Shown: piece after piece, positions 18,139 through 28,221 of the stretch
Position numbering within the stretch: the stretch's first letter is position 1
Layout of the letters: every line of letters begins with the position of its first letter
NCBI GenBank assembly: GCA_025360015.1
Contig: JANYCZ010000068.1
Coordinates: 1 to 64,000 of the forward strand
Reading direction: 5' to 3'
Source: Verrucomicrobiota bacterium
Lineage (GTDB): Bacteria; Verrucomicrobiota; Verrucomicrobiia; Verrucomicrobiales; Verrucomicrobiaceae
Length of the DNA: 64,000 nt
Notes under the pieces: model-generated
What the model was told of the DNA's origin: nothing
The model's database searches: none
What the model saw: only the letters and a program-made list of their open reading frames with translations
Program-made: the position numbers and the translations under genes

Positions 18139-19005
18139 ATGCACGTCCGCCTTCTTCCAATCCTGGCCATCCTGGCTCTGCCACATTTTGCCAAAGCAGA
18201 AATCGCTGTGAAAAGCGGCGAAAAAATCGCCTTTCTCGGCGACTCCATCACCGCAGGCGGCTGGGGCAATCCAGCGGGCTATGTGCGGCTTGTGATCGCT
18301 GGTCTGGAAGCCAATGGCATCAAAGCGGAACCTGTCCCGGCGGGCATCGGCGGTCACAAATCCGACCAGATGCTCGCACGGCTCGACAAAGACGTTCTGA
18401 GCAAGAATCCGCAATGGATGACACTGAGCTGCGGCGTGAACGATGTCTGGCACGGCCCGCGCGGCGTGCCCCTTGATGACGCAATGGCCAAGAGCGGCAC
18501 CTATGATGACAAGGTCGCCACCCGTGGCACCTACAAGAAGAACATCACCGCCATCATCGACCAGGCGCAGGCTGCAGGCGTGAAGCCGGTCATGCTGACG
18601 GCCACCGTGATCCAGGAAAATCTCGACAGCAAAGAGAACGGCCTGACCGCACCTTACAACGCCTTCCTCCGCGAGCTCGCGAAGGAAAAGAAAATCCCGC
18701 TCGCAGACCTGAACGCGATGTTTCGGGAGCGCATCAAGGCTGAGAACAAGCCCAATGTGAAAGTGCTCACCAGCGATGGCGTTCACATGAATGTCGAAGG
18801 CAACAAGCTCATGGCCGTCGGCGTGCTGCAGGCTCTCGGTCTCAATGCCGCCGAACTCGACAAAGCCAAAGCCTCCTGGCCGCCGCTCGAAGCCGCTGGC
18901 ATCGTGGCCGCGCAGAAGGCTGCTGAAGCAAAAGCCAAAGCTGCCGCTGAAAAGAAAGCCAAGGCTGAAGCAGCCAAGGCTGAAGGGGTGAGCACTCCGA
19001 AGTAG
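18139..19005 (+). CDS. Exported SGNH/GDSL hydrolase
   Basis: This 288-residue protein has a signal peptide at 1-20 and all SGNH blocks: GDSIT (Ser36), a block II glycine in AGIGGH, GVND at 99-102 and the DGVH block with Asp213 and His216. This predicts an esterase, possibly a carbohydrate deacetylase. The natural substrate is not determinable from sequence. The C-terminal 40 residues are an Ala/Lys-rich helix (AAEAKAKAAAEKKAKAEAAK) that may be a surface tail. It lies 93 bases after the WD40 gene and two bases before the next gene. Confidence 0.88.
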   Translation: MHVRLLPILAILALPHFAKAEIAVKSGEKIAFLGDSITAGGWGNPAGYVRLVIAGLEANGIKAEPVPAGIGGHKSDQMLARLDKDVLSKNPQWMTLSCGVNDVWHGPRGVPLDDAMAKSGTYDDKVATRGTYKKNITAIIDQAQAAGVKPVMLTATVIQENLDSKENGLTAPYNAFLRELAKEKKIPLADLNAMFRERIKAENKPNVKVLTSDGVHMNVEGNKLMAVGVLQALGLNAAELDKAKASWPPLEAAGIVAAQKAAEAKAKAAAEKKAKAEAAKAEGVSTPK

Positions 19006-19007
19006 GA

Positions 19008-19778
19008 ATGAAGGCATTTCTTTTCACCACACTGCTGCTGGCTCTGCTGGCAGCAGTTCAAGCCGCCAACCCTGCCACGTCCCGTGATGATGCAGCATGG
19101 CTGCGCGAAAAAGGCCAGATGATCTTCCATGACGCCTTCGAGCGTGAGGAGGAAGGGAATCTCGCCAAAGCCATCGGCAATGGCTGGGACAGCGCCACCG
19201 CAGACCGTGTGCCGCAGATCAAGATGGCCGATCTCGATGACGGCATCCTGAAAATCGCCAGCGCCTCCAAAGAGGCCGGACATGCTGCGCACATTCATCA
19301 CGAGGCCGGTTTTGCCGATGGCGGAGCAGTGGTTCGTTTCCGCTTCCCCGGCCTCAACACTGGTGAATCCCTTCAGCTTGGCTTTGTGGACCGCGAACTG
19401 AAAGGCGTGCACGCCGGGCATCTTTGCTACGGCATTCTGAGCCAGAGCAGCATCACCTTGATCGATCACAAAACCGGTACGATGAACTTGGAGGTTAAAA
19501 AAAAGCGCGATGACTACCAGGCTCACAGAGAAAAGCTGCCGGCAGACTTCGAAGCTCTGATCAACTCCAAAAAGAGCGTCGTCCCATGGAAGGCCGACAA
19601 CGAATGGCATGAACTTGTTCTCGTCACCGAACGCGACGAAATGCGCCTCAGCCTTGATGGCAAAGTGCTCGCCAGTCATCATTCGGAAGGCTATGCCCAT
19701 CCAATGAAGCGCTGGTTCAGCTTCCTGGTGCCGAGCACCGTATGGATCGACGACGTGAAGATTTGGAAAGTTAAGTGA
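19008..19778 (+). CDS. Exported LamG/DUF1080-like protein
   Basis: This 256-residue protein has a signal peptide at about 1-19. The body looks like a concanavalin-type jelly roll: IFHDAFERE at the start, WHELVLVTERDEMRLSLDGKVLASH in the middle and IDDVKIWKVK at the end. These are features shared with DUF1080/LamG-type domains of PVC bacteria. No catalytic residues can be named. It is translationally close to the SGNH hydrolase gene (two-base gap), so a shared carbohydrate substrate is plausible. Confidence 0.7.
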   Translation: MKAFLFTTLLLALLAAVQAANPATSRDDAAWLREKGQMIFHDAFEREEEGNLAKAIGNGWDSATADRVPQIKMADLDDGILKIASASKEAGHAAHIHHEAGFADGGAVVRFRFPGLNTGESLQLGFVDRELKGVHAGHLCYGILSQSSITLIDHKTGTMNLEVKKKRDDYQAHREKLPADFEALINSKKSVVPWKADNEWHELVLVTERDEMRLSLDGKVLASHHSEGYAHPMKRWFSFLVPSTVWIDDVKIWKVK

Positions 19779-19866
19779 TGGCTGCAAAGTGATCGACATG
19801 CTCGATCTGGCGAAGTGTCTGCCAGTTCGGAAATAAGACGCATTGGCGGCGTATTGATCACCGACC

Positions 19867-20724
19867 ATGAAACTCATCCTGCTCGCCACCCTCGCTTGTG
19901 CCGCCACCGCGTTCGCCCAGAGCGTTAAGTCCAACATCCCCTACGTCGAAAACGGTCACGCACGTCATGTGCTCGACATCTACGCCTCTGCGAACGCCAA
20001 AAATCTGCCTGTCGTGTTCTGGATTCACGGCGGTGGTTGGATGCAGGGCGACAAGACAGATGTGAAGCTCAAGCCGCAGTGGTTCATGGACAAAGGCTTT
20101 GTGTTCGTCTCTACCGATTACCGACTGCTGCCCGAAGTGGACATGGGCACGCTTACCCGTGATGTCGCCAAGGCTTTCGGTTGGATGGAGAAACACATCG
20201 CTGAATACGGCGGCGATCCAAAACGGGTGCTTGTGGGCGGTCATTCGGCCGGAGCCCAGCTCGCCGCACTCATTTGCACCGATGATCGTTACCTGAAGGC
20301 TGAAGGAGCGGCATTCGACTGCCTCATCGGCTGCGTGCCGGTGGATGGAGACACCTACGACGTGCCCGCCATCATCGAGACGGCGGAGACACGCCTCCGC
20401 GTCCATCACCTGCCACCACGGGTAAACGGCCACCGCGAGAAATTTGGTGGCACGCCCGAGATGCATCTGGACTTCTCTGCCGTCACCCATGTGGCGAAGG
20501 ACAAAGGCATCCCGCCATTCCTGATCCTGCATGTAGGGGCTCATCCAGACACGAGTGCGCAAGCGGCCCGGCTTGGCAATGCGCTGAAGGAGGCTGGCGT
20601 GCCGACCACAGTCTTCGGTGCCAAGGACACCAGTCATGTGAAGCTCAATGATGATCTCGGCCTGCCCGACGATCCCGCGACGAAGGCGCTGGATACATTC
20701 GTGGCCGGAGTGTTGAAGAAGTGA
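19867..20724 (+). CDS. Exported alpha/beta hydrolase (BD-FAE/esterase-lipase type)
   Basis: This 285-residue protein has a signal peptide ending at AFAQ (residue 18). It has the oxyanion motif HGGGW at 54-58, the nucleophile elbow GHSAG around Ser127 and a C-terminal DTSHVK segment supplying the catalytic histidine. The fold group includes feruloyl-esterase-like and hormone-sensitive-lipase-like enzymes acting on plant polysaccharide esters or small esters. The local run of sulfatase, SGNH and DUF1080 genes supports polysaccharide side-chain removal, but this is inference. An 88-base gap precedes it. Confidence 0.85.
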   Translation: MKLILLATLACAATAFAQSVKSNIPYVENGHARHVLDIYASANAKNLPVVFWIHGGGWMQGDKTDVKLKPQWFMDKGFVFVSTDYRLLPEVDMGTLTRDVAKAFGWMEKHIAEYGGDPKRVLVGGHSAGAQLAALICTDDRYLKAEGAAFDCLIGCVPVDGDTYDVPAIIETAETRLRVHHLPPRVNGHREKFGGTPEMHLDFSAVTHVAKDKGIPPFLILHVGAHPDTSAQAARLGNALKEAGVPTTVFGAKDTSHVKLNDDLGLPDDPATKALDTFVAGVLKK

Positions 20725-20820
20725 CAGAGCAGTCTCATGTCCGATTCAGCCAAAATCATGTCTGTATCATGCTGAGGCAGGTCGTTGTATAAGCAGGACT
20801 TCCAACCTGCATCAACCGCC

Positions 20821-23800
20821 ATGAAATTTCTCTGCGTTTTCCTGTTCGCCACGCTGCCGCTTTGCGCCGAATCGATTTTTGACGGCCAGACGCTCGCTCA
20901 TTGGTCCGGCAAAGCGGAACATTGGCGCGTGGAGGATGGGGCCCTCACAGGTGAAATCCCGGCCAGTCAGCAGCTCAAAGGCAATGAGTGGATCTTCTGG
21001 GACGGCGAAGTGCATGACTTTGATCTCACCGTCGAGTTCCGCATCACCGGCGGCCCCAGCGCAAACTCCGGCATCCAGTATCGCTGCCAGCAGAGCCCGG
21101 ACGGGTACGCGAGCGGGTATCAGGCCGATCTCGATCAAGGCGCGGTTTGGCTGGGCCGCATCTACGACGAGCATGGCCGCGCGCTGCTCGTGGAGCGCGG
21201 CTCACGCGTAAGCATCGCGCCGGACGGCCGCCGCTGGACGGACGTCTTTGCAGAGCCAAAAAGCCTGTCAGGCGTCATCAAAGTCGGCGAGTGGAACAAA
21301 TACCAGATCACCGCCACCGCCTCCCATGTGGAGGTGCGCGTCAATGACGTCCTCATGAGCGTGCTCGATGACCACGAGGCCAAAGCCGCCGAATGGAGTG
21401 GCAAGATCGCATTGCAGCTCCACAGCGGCCCGGGCCCTGCGAAAGTGCAGTTCCGCAACATTCAGCTCACGCACCTCGGCAATACGGCGATGCCGCAGCG
21501 CACGGATGTTGGATCTCCAGTCATCAATGCAAGCGCAACAGACGTCCCCTCCATCCTACCACCTGCCGAGCTCAACCTCGGTTTTGAAACCGGCACCCTC
21601 GCAGGCTGGAAGGCGGAAGGTGACGCCTGGGAAAAACAGCCCGTCGAAGGTGACACGGTGGCTGCACGCAAACGCGGCAGCTCCCAGCACGCAGGCAAAT
21701 TCTGGCTCGGCGGCTACGAACGCAGCGGAGACAAAGGCACCGGCACCCTCACGTCAGCCAGCTTCACGGCCACCCATCCCTGGGCCAGCTTCCTCATTGG
21801 AGCCGCAGCCGATGCAAACACCGAGCGCGTCGAAATCGTTGAGGATGCCACCGGCAAAATCATCCAAAGCAACAGCGCCGGTCAGCAGGAAGACATGCAG
21901 CGTGTGGCCGTGAATCTGGAGAGTGTCGCCGGCAAACGCATCTTCATCCGCATCGTTGATCAATCCAAATCCGGCTGGGGACATGTGAACTTCGACGACT
22001 TCGTCTTCCACGCTCAAAAGCCCACCTTCGCCCATGCGGCTTTGAGCATCAGCAATGATCGCACAAAACGTGGGGGTGAAAGCCCCGTGCTATGGCACCT
22101 GCTGCCAAATCCAGCCAAACCAACCAGCGTGAAAAACGAAGCAGCGCAAAAACTCGTCGCAGGCATGAAACTACAGGACGGCTTCCAGGTCGAACTCGTC
22201 GCCGCCGAGCCAGACGTGCGCCAGCCCATTGCCTTCTGCTTCGATGAACGCGGCCGCATGTGGGTGGCGGAGGCCTTCAGTTACCCGAATCGCCAGCCCG
22301 AAGGGCAGGGGAAAGATCGCGTCAGCATCTTTGAAGACACCGATGGCGACGGCTCATTCGAAACCAAGAAGGTATTCTGCGAAGGCTTGAATCTCGTCAG
22401 CGGCATCGAGGTCGGCTTCGGCGGCGTGTGGGTCGGTGCAGCGCCGCATTTGTTGTTCATTCCCAAGGACGCCAGCGACAAGCCCGGCGCTGCTCAGGTG
22501 CTTCTCGATGGCTGGGGCTATCAAGACACGCACGAAACCCTCAACAGCTTCACCTGGGGCCCGGACGGCTGGCTCTACGGCAATCAGGGCGTCTTTACGC
22601 AGTCACTCATCGGCAAACCCGGCACGCCCGATGATCAGCGCACCACGATGAATGCGGGCGTCTGGCGCTATCACCCAGTGCGGCATGAATTCGAAATCTT
22701 CTGCCACGGCGGCAGCAACCAATGGGGCCTCGACTACAACAGCAATGGCCACTTCTTCATGACCCACTGCCGCAGCTTCTGGGGCAAAGGCGGCACCACA
22801 AACGCCATCCGCAACGGCCACTTCTGGAATCAGGGAAACAGCAAATACGCCCCCTTCATCTCCGCCACCGCACCGGACTTCGCCCCCGACCTGCAAAACT
22901 ACCTCCCCGCCTCCGCACGCTACGACAGCGGTGAAGGCGGCGCAGGCAAACCCGGCACCACTGCCGTCTATGGCGGCCACTCCCACGTCGGCACCCTGAT
23001 CTACAACGGCGACAACTGGCCCGCGATTTATCGCGACCACCTCTTCACCCACAATCTCCACGGCCATCAGATCAATCAGCAGCACATGGTCCGCACCGGC
23101 AGCGGCTACGAGACCTTCCACGCCGGCTACGACCTCCTCTACAGCCCCGCTCCCGACTACGTCCCCGTCGATCTCCAAACCGGCCCCGACGGAGCTGTCT
23201 ATGTCATCGACTGGACCGATACCCAGCACTGCCACAATCCCGAAGACGAAAAATGGGACCGCACCAACGGCCGCATCTACCGCATCTCCTGGAAGGAGAC
23301 GTATAAGCCGGTGAAGGTGGACATGTCCAAGCTCGAGAATCAAGATCTTGAGGGCATGATTGGGGTTTCCAATGATTGGACCGCGCGTACAGCGAGGAAG
23401 CTATTGCAGGAAAAAGCGGCGCAGGAGCAGGTGGATGCATCCAGCCTCGAAACACAGTTTCGTACTATCCCTCTTCAATCATTGTGGTCGCTTCATCTCA
23501 TCGACAAACTGAGTGGCAGCTTTTTGGAAACTGCCGGCACTGATAAAAACGACATCGTCCGCTCCTGGGCCATCCAACTCGCCACTGAAGAAACGGGCAA
23601 ACCCAAGCTCAGCTCCGACACCCTCCTCAAGCTCGCCCAAACCGACCCCTCACCCACCGTCCGCCTCGCCCTGGCCTCAGCCTTGCCAAAGCTCGACGCC
23701 AAAACCGTCTGGGACGTCGCCTCGGCACTCGCCATGCATGCCGAGGACAAAGACGATCGCTTCCTGCCCAAGATGATCTGGTTCGGTCTCGCCCGTGTCA

Positions 23801-24960
23801 TTGCAGAAGACTGGCCCCGCGGCCTCGCGCTCGCAGCGAAAACGCCACTCCCCTCCCTGGCCGACTCCATCCGCTGGTTCGCCGCCACGAATGCCACAGG
23901 CCGCGAAGCCTTGATCCCCACGATCCAAACCGAACGCGAATTGAAACTCCTCGCCTTCGGCATGAAGGACGAGGCGAAAGCGGCCATGCCCAAAACATGG
24001 CCCCAACTACAGGCCAAGTTTCCTGGTACAACCGCAGATCAAATCTCCGCCCTGTTTGGAGACAAAGCCGTGCTGGCAAAGATGCGCGGTGTCCTGGCCG
24101 ATGCAGCACAGCCGCTGCCGCAGCGGCGCAGCGCCTTCGATCTGCTGAAACGTGTCGATGATACGGACGCGACGCCGATCTTTGCCAAGCTGCTCGATCA
24201 ACCGGATTTCACCAGCGCAGTGATTCCTCTTCTCTCTCGCTCCAACGATCCCGCTACATCCACAGCGCTCATGGTCCGCTTCACCAAACTCAATGACATC
24301 GACCGCAGCGCCGCATTGGGAACCCTCACCAGCCGCGCAGAGCTGGCCCTGCCACTCCTCGCTGCCGTCAAGGCAGGCACCTTCGACAAAAAATACCTCA
24401 GCTCGCTGCAAATCCGCCAGATGCGCAATTTGAACAACGCAGAGGTCAACACCCTCCTCGATGCCACCTGGGGTAAAGTAAACGATTCCAGCGAAGCGGC
24501 CAAAGCCAGCATCGCCAAACTGAAGAAGGCCTATCAATCCGCGCCGCTCTGGGCCTTCAATGGCAAGGCAGGCGAGGAAACCTTCAAGCAGGTTTGCGCC
24601 GTGTGCCACGCCATGGGAGGCGTGGGTGGCAAGCTCGGCCCCGATCTCGCCGGATCCTGGCGCAATGGCCTCGATTACTTCCTGGAAAACATCATCGATC
24701 CAAACGCTGTCGTCGGAGACAACTTCCAGCTCCACGTCCTTACCAAAAAAGACGGCAGCGTCATCTCCGGCGTCATCGAGCAGGAAACCGACACCGCCAT
24801 CACGGCGCGCACGGTCACGGATTCCGTCATCATTTCCAAAGTCGATCTCAAAGACCGCCAGAAACTGCCGGTGTCTCTCATGCCGCCCGGCCTGCTTGAG
24901 TCCATGCCAGAGCGCAAGGCCCTGGAGCTGCTCAAGTATTTGCTGGGCAAGCGGGAGTGA
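20821..24960 (+). CDS. DUF1080 / PVC-type heme-binding dehydrogenase-like giant protein
   Basis: This 1379-residue exported protein has its start set at ATG 20821, which gives the signal peptide MKFLCVFLFATLPLCAES. Domains in order are: DUF1080 (3-keto-disaccharide hydrolase type, about 20-215, ending FRNIQLTHLG); a galactose-binding-like beta domain (about 250-405); a PVC 'membrane-bound dehydrogenase' propeller (about 440-840, with RMWVAEAFSYPNR and GPDGAVYVIDWTD); a HEAT-like helical region (about 860-1220); and a C-terminal heme domain of Pirellula/Verrucomicrobium type with CAVCH (Cys1259, Cys1262, His1263). The layout suggests oxidation of sugars coupled to hydrolysis of the keto product. 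This follows from domain families and is not proven. Confidence 0.92.
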   Translation: MKFLCVFLFATLPLCAESIFDGQTLAHWSGKAEHWRVEDGALTGEIPASQQLKGNEWIFWDGEVHDFDLTVEFRITGGPSANSGIQYRCQQSPDGYASGYQADLDQGAVWLGRIYDEHGRALLVERGSRVSIAPDGRRWTDVFAEPKSLSGVIKVGEWNKYQITATASHVEVRVNDVLMSVLDDHEAKAAEWSGKIALQLHSGPGPAKVQFRNIQLTHLGNTAMPQRTDVGSPVINASATDVPSILPPAELNLGFETGTLAGWKAEGDAWEKQPVEGDTVAARKRGSSQHAGKFWLGGYERSGDKGTGTLTSASFTATHPWASFLIGAAADANTERVEIVEDATGKIIQSNSAGQQEDMQRVAVNLESVAGKRIFIRIVDQSKSGWGHVNFDDFVFHAQKPTFAHAALSISNDRTKRGGESPVLWHLLPNPAKPTSVKNEAAQKLVAGMKLQDGFQVELVAAEPDVRQPIAFCFDERGRMWVAEAFSYPNRQPEGQGKDRVSIFEDTDGDGSFETKKVFCEGLNLVSGIEVGFGGVWVGAAPHLLFIPKDASDKPGAAQVLLDGWGYQDTHETLNSFTWGPDGWLYGNQGVFTQSLIGKPGTPDDQRTTMNAGVWRYHPVRHEFEIFCHGGSNQWGLDYNSNGHFFMTHCRSFWGKGGTTNAIRNGHFWNQGNSKYAPFISATAPDFAPDLQNYLPASARYDSGEGGAGKPGTTAVYGGHSHVGTLIYNGDNWPAIYRDHLFTHNLHGHQINQQHMVRTGSGYETFHAGYDLLYSPAPDYVPVDLQTGPDGAVYVIDWTDTQHCHNPEDEKWDRTNGRIYRISWKETYKPVKVDMSKLENQDLEGMIGVSNDWTARTARKLLQEKAAQEQVDASSLETQFRTIPLQSLWSLHLIDKLSGSFLETAGTDKNDIVRSWAIQLATEETGKPKLSSDTLLKLAQTDPSPTVRLALASALPKLDAKTVWDVASALAMHAEDKDDRFLPKMIWFGLARVIAEDWPRGLALAAKTPLPSLADSIRWFAATNATGREALIPTIQTERELKLLAFGMKDEAKAAMPKTWPQLQAKFPGTTADQISALFGDKAVLAKMRGVLADAAQPLPQRRSAFDLLKRVDDTDATPIFAKLLDQPDFTSAVIPLLSRSNDPATSTALMVRFTKLNDIDRSAALGTLTSRAELALPLLAAVKAGTFDKKYLSSLQIRQMRNLNNAEVNTLLDATWGKVNDSSEAAKASIAKLKKAYQSAPLWAFNGKAGEETFKQVCAVCHAMGGVGGKLGPDLAGSWRNGLDYFLENIIDPNAVVGDNFQLHVLTKKDGSVISGVIEQETDTAITARTVTDSVIISKVDLKDRQKLPVSLMPPGLLESMPERKALELLKYLLGKRE

Positions 24961-25013
24961 ATCGGGAAAATGTTTGCTTGCACGCGCACAGCCTTTTTCG
25001 TCATGCTGTGCGC

Positions 25014-26435
25014 ATGATCCGACTTCTCGCCTTTCTCAGCCTTGTCTTCGCCGTCGCCCTCCATGCCGAGGAGCAGCGGCCCAACATTCTCTGGCTCATC
25101 GCCGAAGACTTCGGCCCACACCTCGGCTGCTACGGCACCAAAGAAGTTTCCTCCCCCGTGCTGGACGCCCTGGCAGCGAAGGGCATGCGCTTCACCCGCT
25201 ATTACACCACGGCACCCGTCTGCTCGGCCAGCCGCTCCGCATTCAATACCGGGATGTATCAAACGACCATCGGCGCTCACAATCATCGCTCGCATCGCGA
25301 TGACGGTTTCACCCTGCCGGAAGGCGTGAAGGTCATCAGCGAGCGCATGCGCGAGGCCGGGTACTTTACGGCCAATGTGAAGGACCTTCCGCCGGAGGCA
25401 GGCTTCAAAGGCACCGGCAAGACCGACTGGAATTTCAAGGAACCCGCAAAGCCGTTCGACTCATCCAATTGGGATGACTTGAAGCAGCATCAGCCCTTCT
25501 ATGCACAGCTCAATTTTCAGGAGACGCACCGCACCTTCCACGCCCCTCCACATGCAGACCCGGCCAAAGTGGAGATCCCGTCGTATTACCCCGATCATGA
25601 AGTGACGCGAAAAGACTGGGCGCAGTATCTGGATGCGACGACAGCGCTCGACGAAAAAATCGGCAAGGTGATGGACCTGTTGAAACGCGATGGACTGCTG
25701 GAAAACACCGTGATCTGCTTTTTTGGCGACAACGGTCAGGCGCATGTCCGCGGAAAGCAGTTCTGTTATGAAGAGGGCCTGAACGTGCCGCTTATCATGA
25801 TCTGGCCCTCCGGCATCACCGCGCCCGCAGGTTATGCAGCCGGCCAAGTCAGCGACCGCCTGCTGATGTCCATTGATCTCACGGCCACCTCCCTCGCCTG
25901 GGCCGGCATTCCAAAACCGCAGGGCATGCAGGGCCAGGTGTTCATGGGAGCCACCGCAGAACCCCCACGCGAGTACGTCTTCGGTGCGCGGGATCGCTGT
26001 GATATGACGGTGTTTCGCTTGCGCACCGTGCGCGATGCACGCTACCGCTACATTCATAACTTCACCCCGGACCGTCCCTTCCTGCAACACAACGCCTACA
26101 AGGAGAACCAGTACCCGGTGTGGAACCTCATCAAAGAACTGGCCGCGCAGGACAAGCTGACCCCGGCGCAGGCCCTGCTCGCTGCCCCGACAATGCCGGA
26201 GGAAGAACTGTACGATTTGCAGGAGGACCCTTATGAGATCCACAATCTCGCCAAGTTAAACCAGCCAGAGCACCGGGCCGCCCGCGAGCGTTTGAGTTCG
26301 GTTCTGAATGCGTGGATCGAGCGCACGAACGATCAGGGGCGGATTCCCGAGCCGGAAGAAGTGGCGCGAAACGAAGGCCGTACTCAAGAGGCCCCACCGG
26401 CGAAGCAGGGAAAAGGGAAGAAGAAAAAAGAATGA
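25014..26435 (+). CDS. Sulfatase (formylglycine type)
   Basis: This 473-residue protein has a signal peptide ending at ALHAE. The metal-binding start of the sulfatase fold is NILWLIAEDFG. The formylglycine motif CSASR (Cys70 to Arg74) is followed by SAFNTG, and the second metal-site segment is ICFFGDNGQ. The Cys needs conversion to formylglycine by a sulfatase-modifying enzyme encoded elsewhere. The frame is open to GTG 24957, overlapping the heme-protein stop, but ATG 25014 places the signal peptide at the N-terminus. The C-terminus ends in a short poly-Lys tail. It likely desulfates a polysaccharide or glycan. Confidence 0.93.
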   Translation: MIRLLAFLSLVFAVALHAEEQRPNILWLIAEDFGPHLGCYGTKEVSSPVLDALAAKGMRFTRYYTTAPVCSASRSAFNTGMYQTTIGAHNHRSHRDDGFTLPEGVKVISERMREAGYFTANVKDLPPEAGFKGTGKTDWNFKEPAKPFDSSNWDDLKQHQPFYAQLNFQETHRTFHAPPHADPAKVEIPSYYPDHEVTRKDWAQYLDATTALDEKIGKVMDLLKRDGLLENTVICFFGDNGQAHVRGKQFCYEEGLNVPLIMIWPSGITAPAGYAAGQVSDRLLMSIDLTATSLAWAGIPKPQGMQGQVFMGATAEPPREYVFGARDRCDMTVFRLRTVRDARYRYIHNFTPDRPFLQHNAYKENQYPVWNLIKELAAQDKLTPAQALLAAPTMPEEELYDLQEDPYEIHNLAKLNQPEHRAARERLSSVLNAWIERTNDQGRIPEPEEVARNEGRTQEAPPAKQGKGKKKKE

Positions 26436-26472
26436 GCCGCGAATTCAGAATGACGAACAGGCAGCCCCTGCC

Positions 26473-27237
26473 ATGCTCACAGGCGTGAAGCTGCTCCCCC
26501 ATCATCGTGCGCATGACGCACGGCATCTCATCCAGCGCTGGCGCGTGCTCGCACGTGCCGCCGGCTGCCGGGTCAAAATCTTGTGCAAAGCGGGAGACCT
26601 GTCAGTCCTCGCACTTGAATCAGCGGCAGCTCAGGCAGGAGCGCCCGCAGTCTATCTCTCCACCGGCGTACATGGCGATGAAGCAGGCTCAGCCTGGGGT
26701 CTGCTCACCTGGGCGGAGAAGCATGTGAACGAGTTGAAGCGCGGCTCCTTTTTGATCACCCCCTGCCTCAATCCCGTGGGCCTCACCCTCAACACGCGGG
26801 CCGATCATCGCGGGCTCGACATCAACCGGCGCTTTCATGATTCCACCGATGAAATCTGCGGCCCTTGGCAGCAGTGGATCACCGGCCGGGCCATGCGCTT
26901 CGGACTCTGCCTGCATGAGGACTACGATGCCCAAGGCATCTATCTCTACGAACTCAATCAGTCACCTGCAACGACGGGGCATGCAATCATCGAACGCTGC
27001 TCCCGCGTGATCGCGCCTGATCCACGCAGAAACATCGATGGTCAACGTGCGAACCGTGGCGTGATCCGCCGCCGCACCCTGCCCACGCATCTGCCCGGCA
27101 TGCCGGAGGCCATCGAACTCCACGTGCGCGGCTGTCCGGTCACACTGACGTTTGAATCCCCCTCGGAGTTTGATCTCGATACGCGCGTTCGTGTGCATGT
27201 GAAATTCGTGGAGTCCGCCTTGGCCGTTCTTGCTTGA
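26473..27237 (+). CDS. M14/AstE-AspA-type zinc peptidase or deacylase
   Basis: This 254-residue protein has the zinc-site motif GVHGDE (His67, Glu70), the substrate-binding LDINRRF (Asn118, Arg119) and a second histidine in CLHEDYD (His148). These fit the succinylglutamate desuccinylase/M14 carboxypeptidase superfamily. No signal peptide is present, so it is probably cytoplasmic. The frame is open 55 codons upstream inside the sulfatase gene, but that part is Arg/Lys-rich and out of keeping. ATG 26473 gives a normal N-terminus. It sits three bases before a lipoprotein hydrolase gene. Peptide or acyl-amino-acid cleavage is expected, and the substrate is unknown. Confidence 0.8.
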   Translation: MLTGVKLLPHHRAHDARHLIQRWRVLARAAGCRVKILCKAGDLSVLALESAAAQAGAPAVYLSTGVHGDEAGSAWGLLTWAEKHVNELKRGSFLITPCLNPVGLTLNTRADHRGLDINRRFHDSTDEICGPWQQWITGRAMRFGLCLHEDYDAQGIYLYELNQSPATTGHAIIERCSRVIAPDPRRNIDGQRANRGVIRRRTLPTHLPGMPEAIELHVRGCPVTLTFESPSEFDLDTRVRVHVKFVESALAVLA

Positions 27238-27240
27238 CCC

Positions 27241-28221
27241 ATGCGCATCTCACTCATCCAGCGCTTGCTTTTACTGACGGTTGTCACCGCCGTCTGCGGG
27301 TGTGCCTCAATGAAAAAATTAACCGGAGGCCGCGCTATGCTGCATGACGAAGATTGGGTGAGCAACGACGGCAAAACCATGCCCTGCAAAGTGTGGCCGG
27401 TGCCTGCCGGTGTGACGCCGCGCGCAGTGATCATCACGGTGCATGGCCTGAGCGGCGCCAAGTCAGACTTCTGGTATCTGGGCGAGCAGCTCCCGCCACG
27501 CGGTTACACTGTCTATGCCTACGATCTGCGCGGGCAGGGGAATGATCCCGTCGTCTCGGAACGTGGAGATATCTTGAAGGCGGCGGCCTGGCAGCATGAT
27601 CTGGCCACATTCCACGCGCTCGTAAAACGCAAGCATCCCAAAACGCCCGTGTTTTGGTATGGGGAAAGCCTTGGCAGCCTCATTGCCCTGCACACCGCAG
27701 CAGACCTCCTCGGGAACCGCTCTGATCCTGACGGCATCATTCTCGCCTCACCCGTAGCCGGGCTGCGCAAGACCTTGAGCGGCTTCCAGCGTTTCCTGCT
27801 CGAAACTGCGGCCAAGCTTTCTCCGCGCACCCGCTACACCCTCGGCGAACTGGCCGGAGTCGATGAATCGAAAATCCAGGTCACTTCTAACTCCACGCTT
27901 GGCGGTCAGATGGCCATCACACCCCATCATGTCAGCGCCTTCTCACTGCGCCTGCTTTCAACCATCGGCGGCATGCTGGATGCGAACGCCGGATCAGCTC
28001 ATCGCCTGAAAATGCCCGTGCTGGTCGTTGCTTCGCCAAATGACGTCCTCTCTTCCGCCGATCAGATCCAGGCCCTGTTTGCCGAGATCCGCAGCCAGGA
28101 TAAAAAGCTGCTCTGGTACACCCGCTCCTACCATCTGCTGCTCCATGACGTCCAGCGGGAGGAAGTGGTGAAGGATGTGGCTCGCTGGCTGGACGACCAC
28201 GTGGAAGCCATTCACCCATGA
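27241..28221 (+). CDS. Lipoprotein alpha/beta hydrolase (monoacylglycerol-lipase-like)
   Basis: This 326-residue protein has a lipoprotein-type signal (LLLLTVVTAVCGC, with cysteines at the lipobox). A serine hydrolase domain follows: VHGLSG for the oxyanion loop, the elbow GESLGS and a C-terminal YHLLLHD containing the catalytic histidine. The sequence YAYDLRGQGND is characteristic of monoacylglycerol-lipase-like enzymes (Hydrolase_4). It is probably anchored in a membrane. It overlaps the winged-helix-like gene by ATGA (28218-28221), suggesting co-expression with the ATPase unit or simple read-through. Confidence 0.87.
   Translation: MRISLIQRLLLLTVVTAVCGCASMKKLTGGRAMLHDEDWVSNDGKTMPCKVWPVPAGVTPRAVIITVHGLSGAKSDFWYLGEQLPPRGYTVYAYDLRGQGNDPVVSERGDILKAAAWQHDLATFHALVKRKHPKTPVFWYGESLGSLIALHTAADLLGNRSDPDGIILASPVAGLRKTLSGFQRFLLETAAKLSPRTRYTLGELAGVDESKIQVTSNSTLGGQMAITPHHVSAFSLRLLSTIGGMLDANAGSAHRLKMPVLVVASPNDVLSSADQIQALFAEIRSQDKKLLWYTRSYHLLLHDVQREEVVKDVARWLDDHVEAIHP

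Noticed and set aside
19791-19807. Inverted repeat GATCGA-CATGC-TCGATC after the LamG-like gene
   Set aside because: It has short arms and no T-run, so it is not supported as a terminator or operator.
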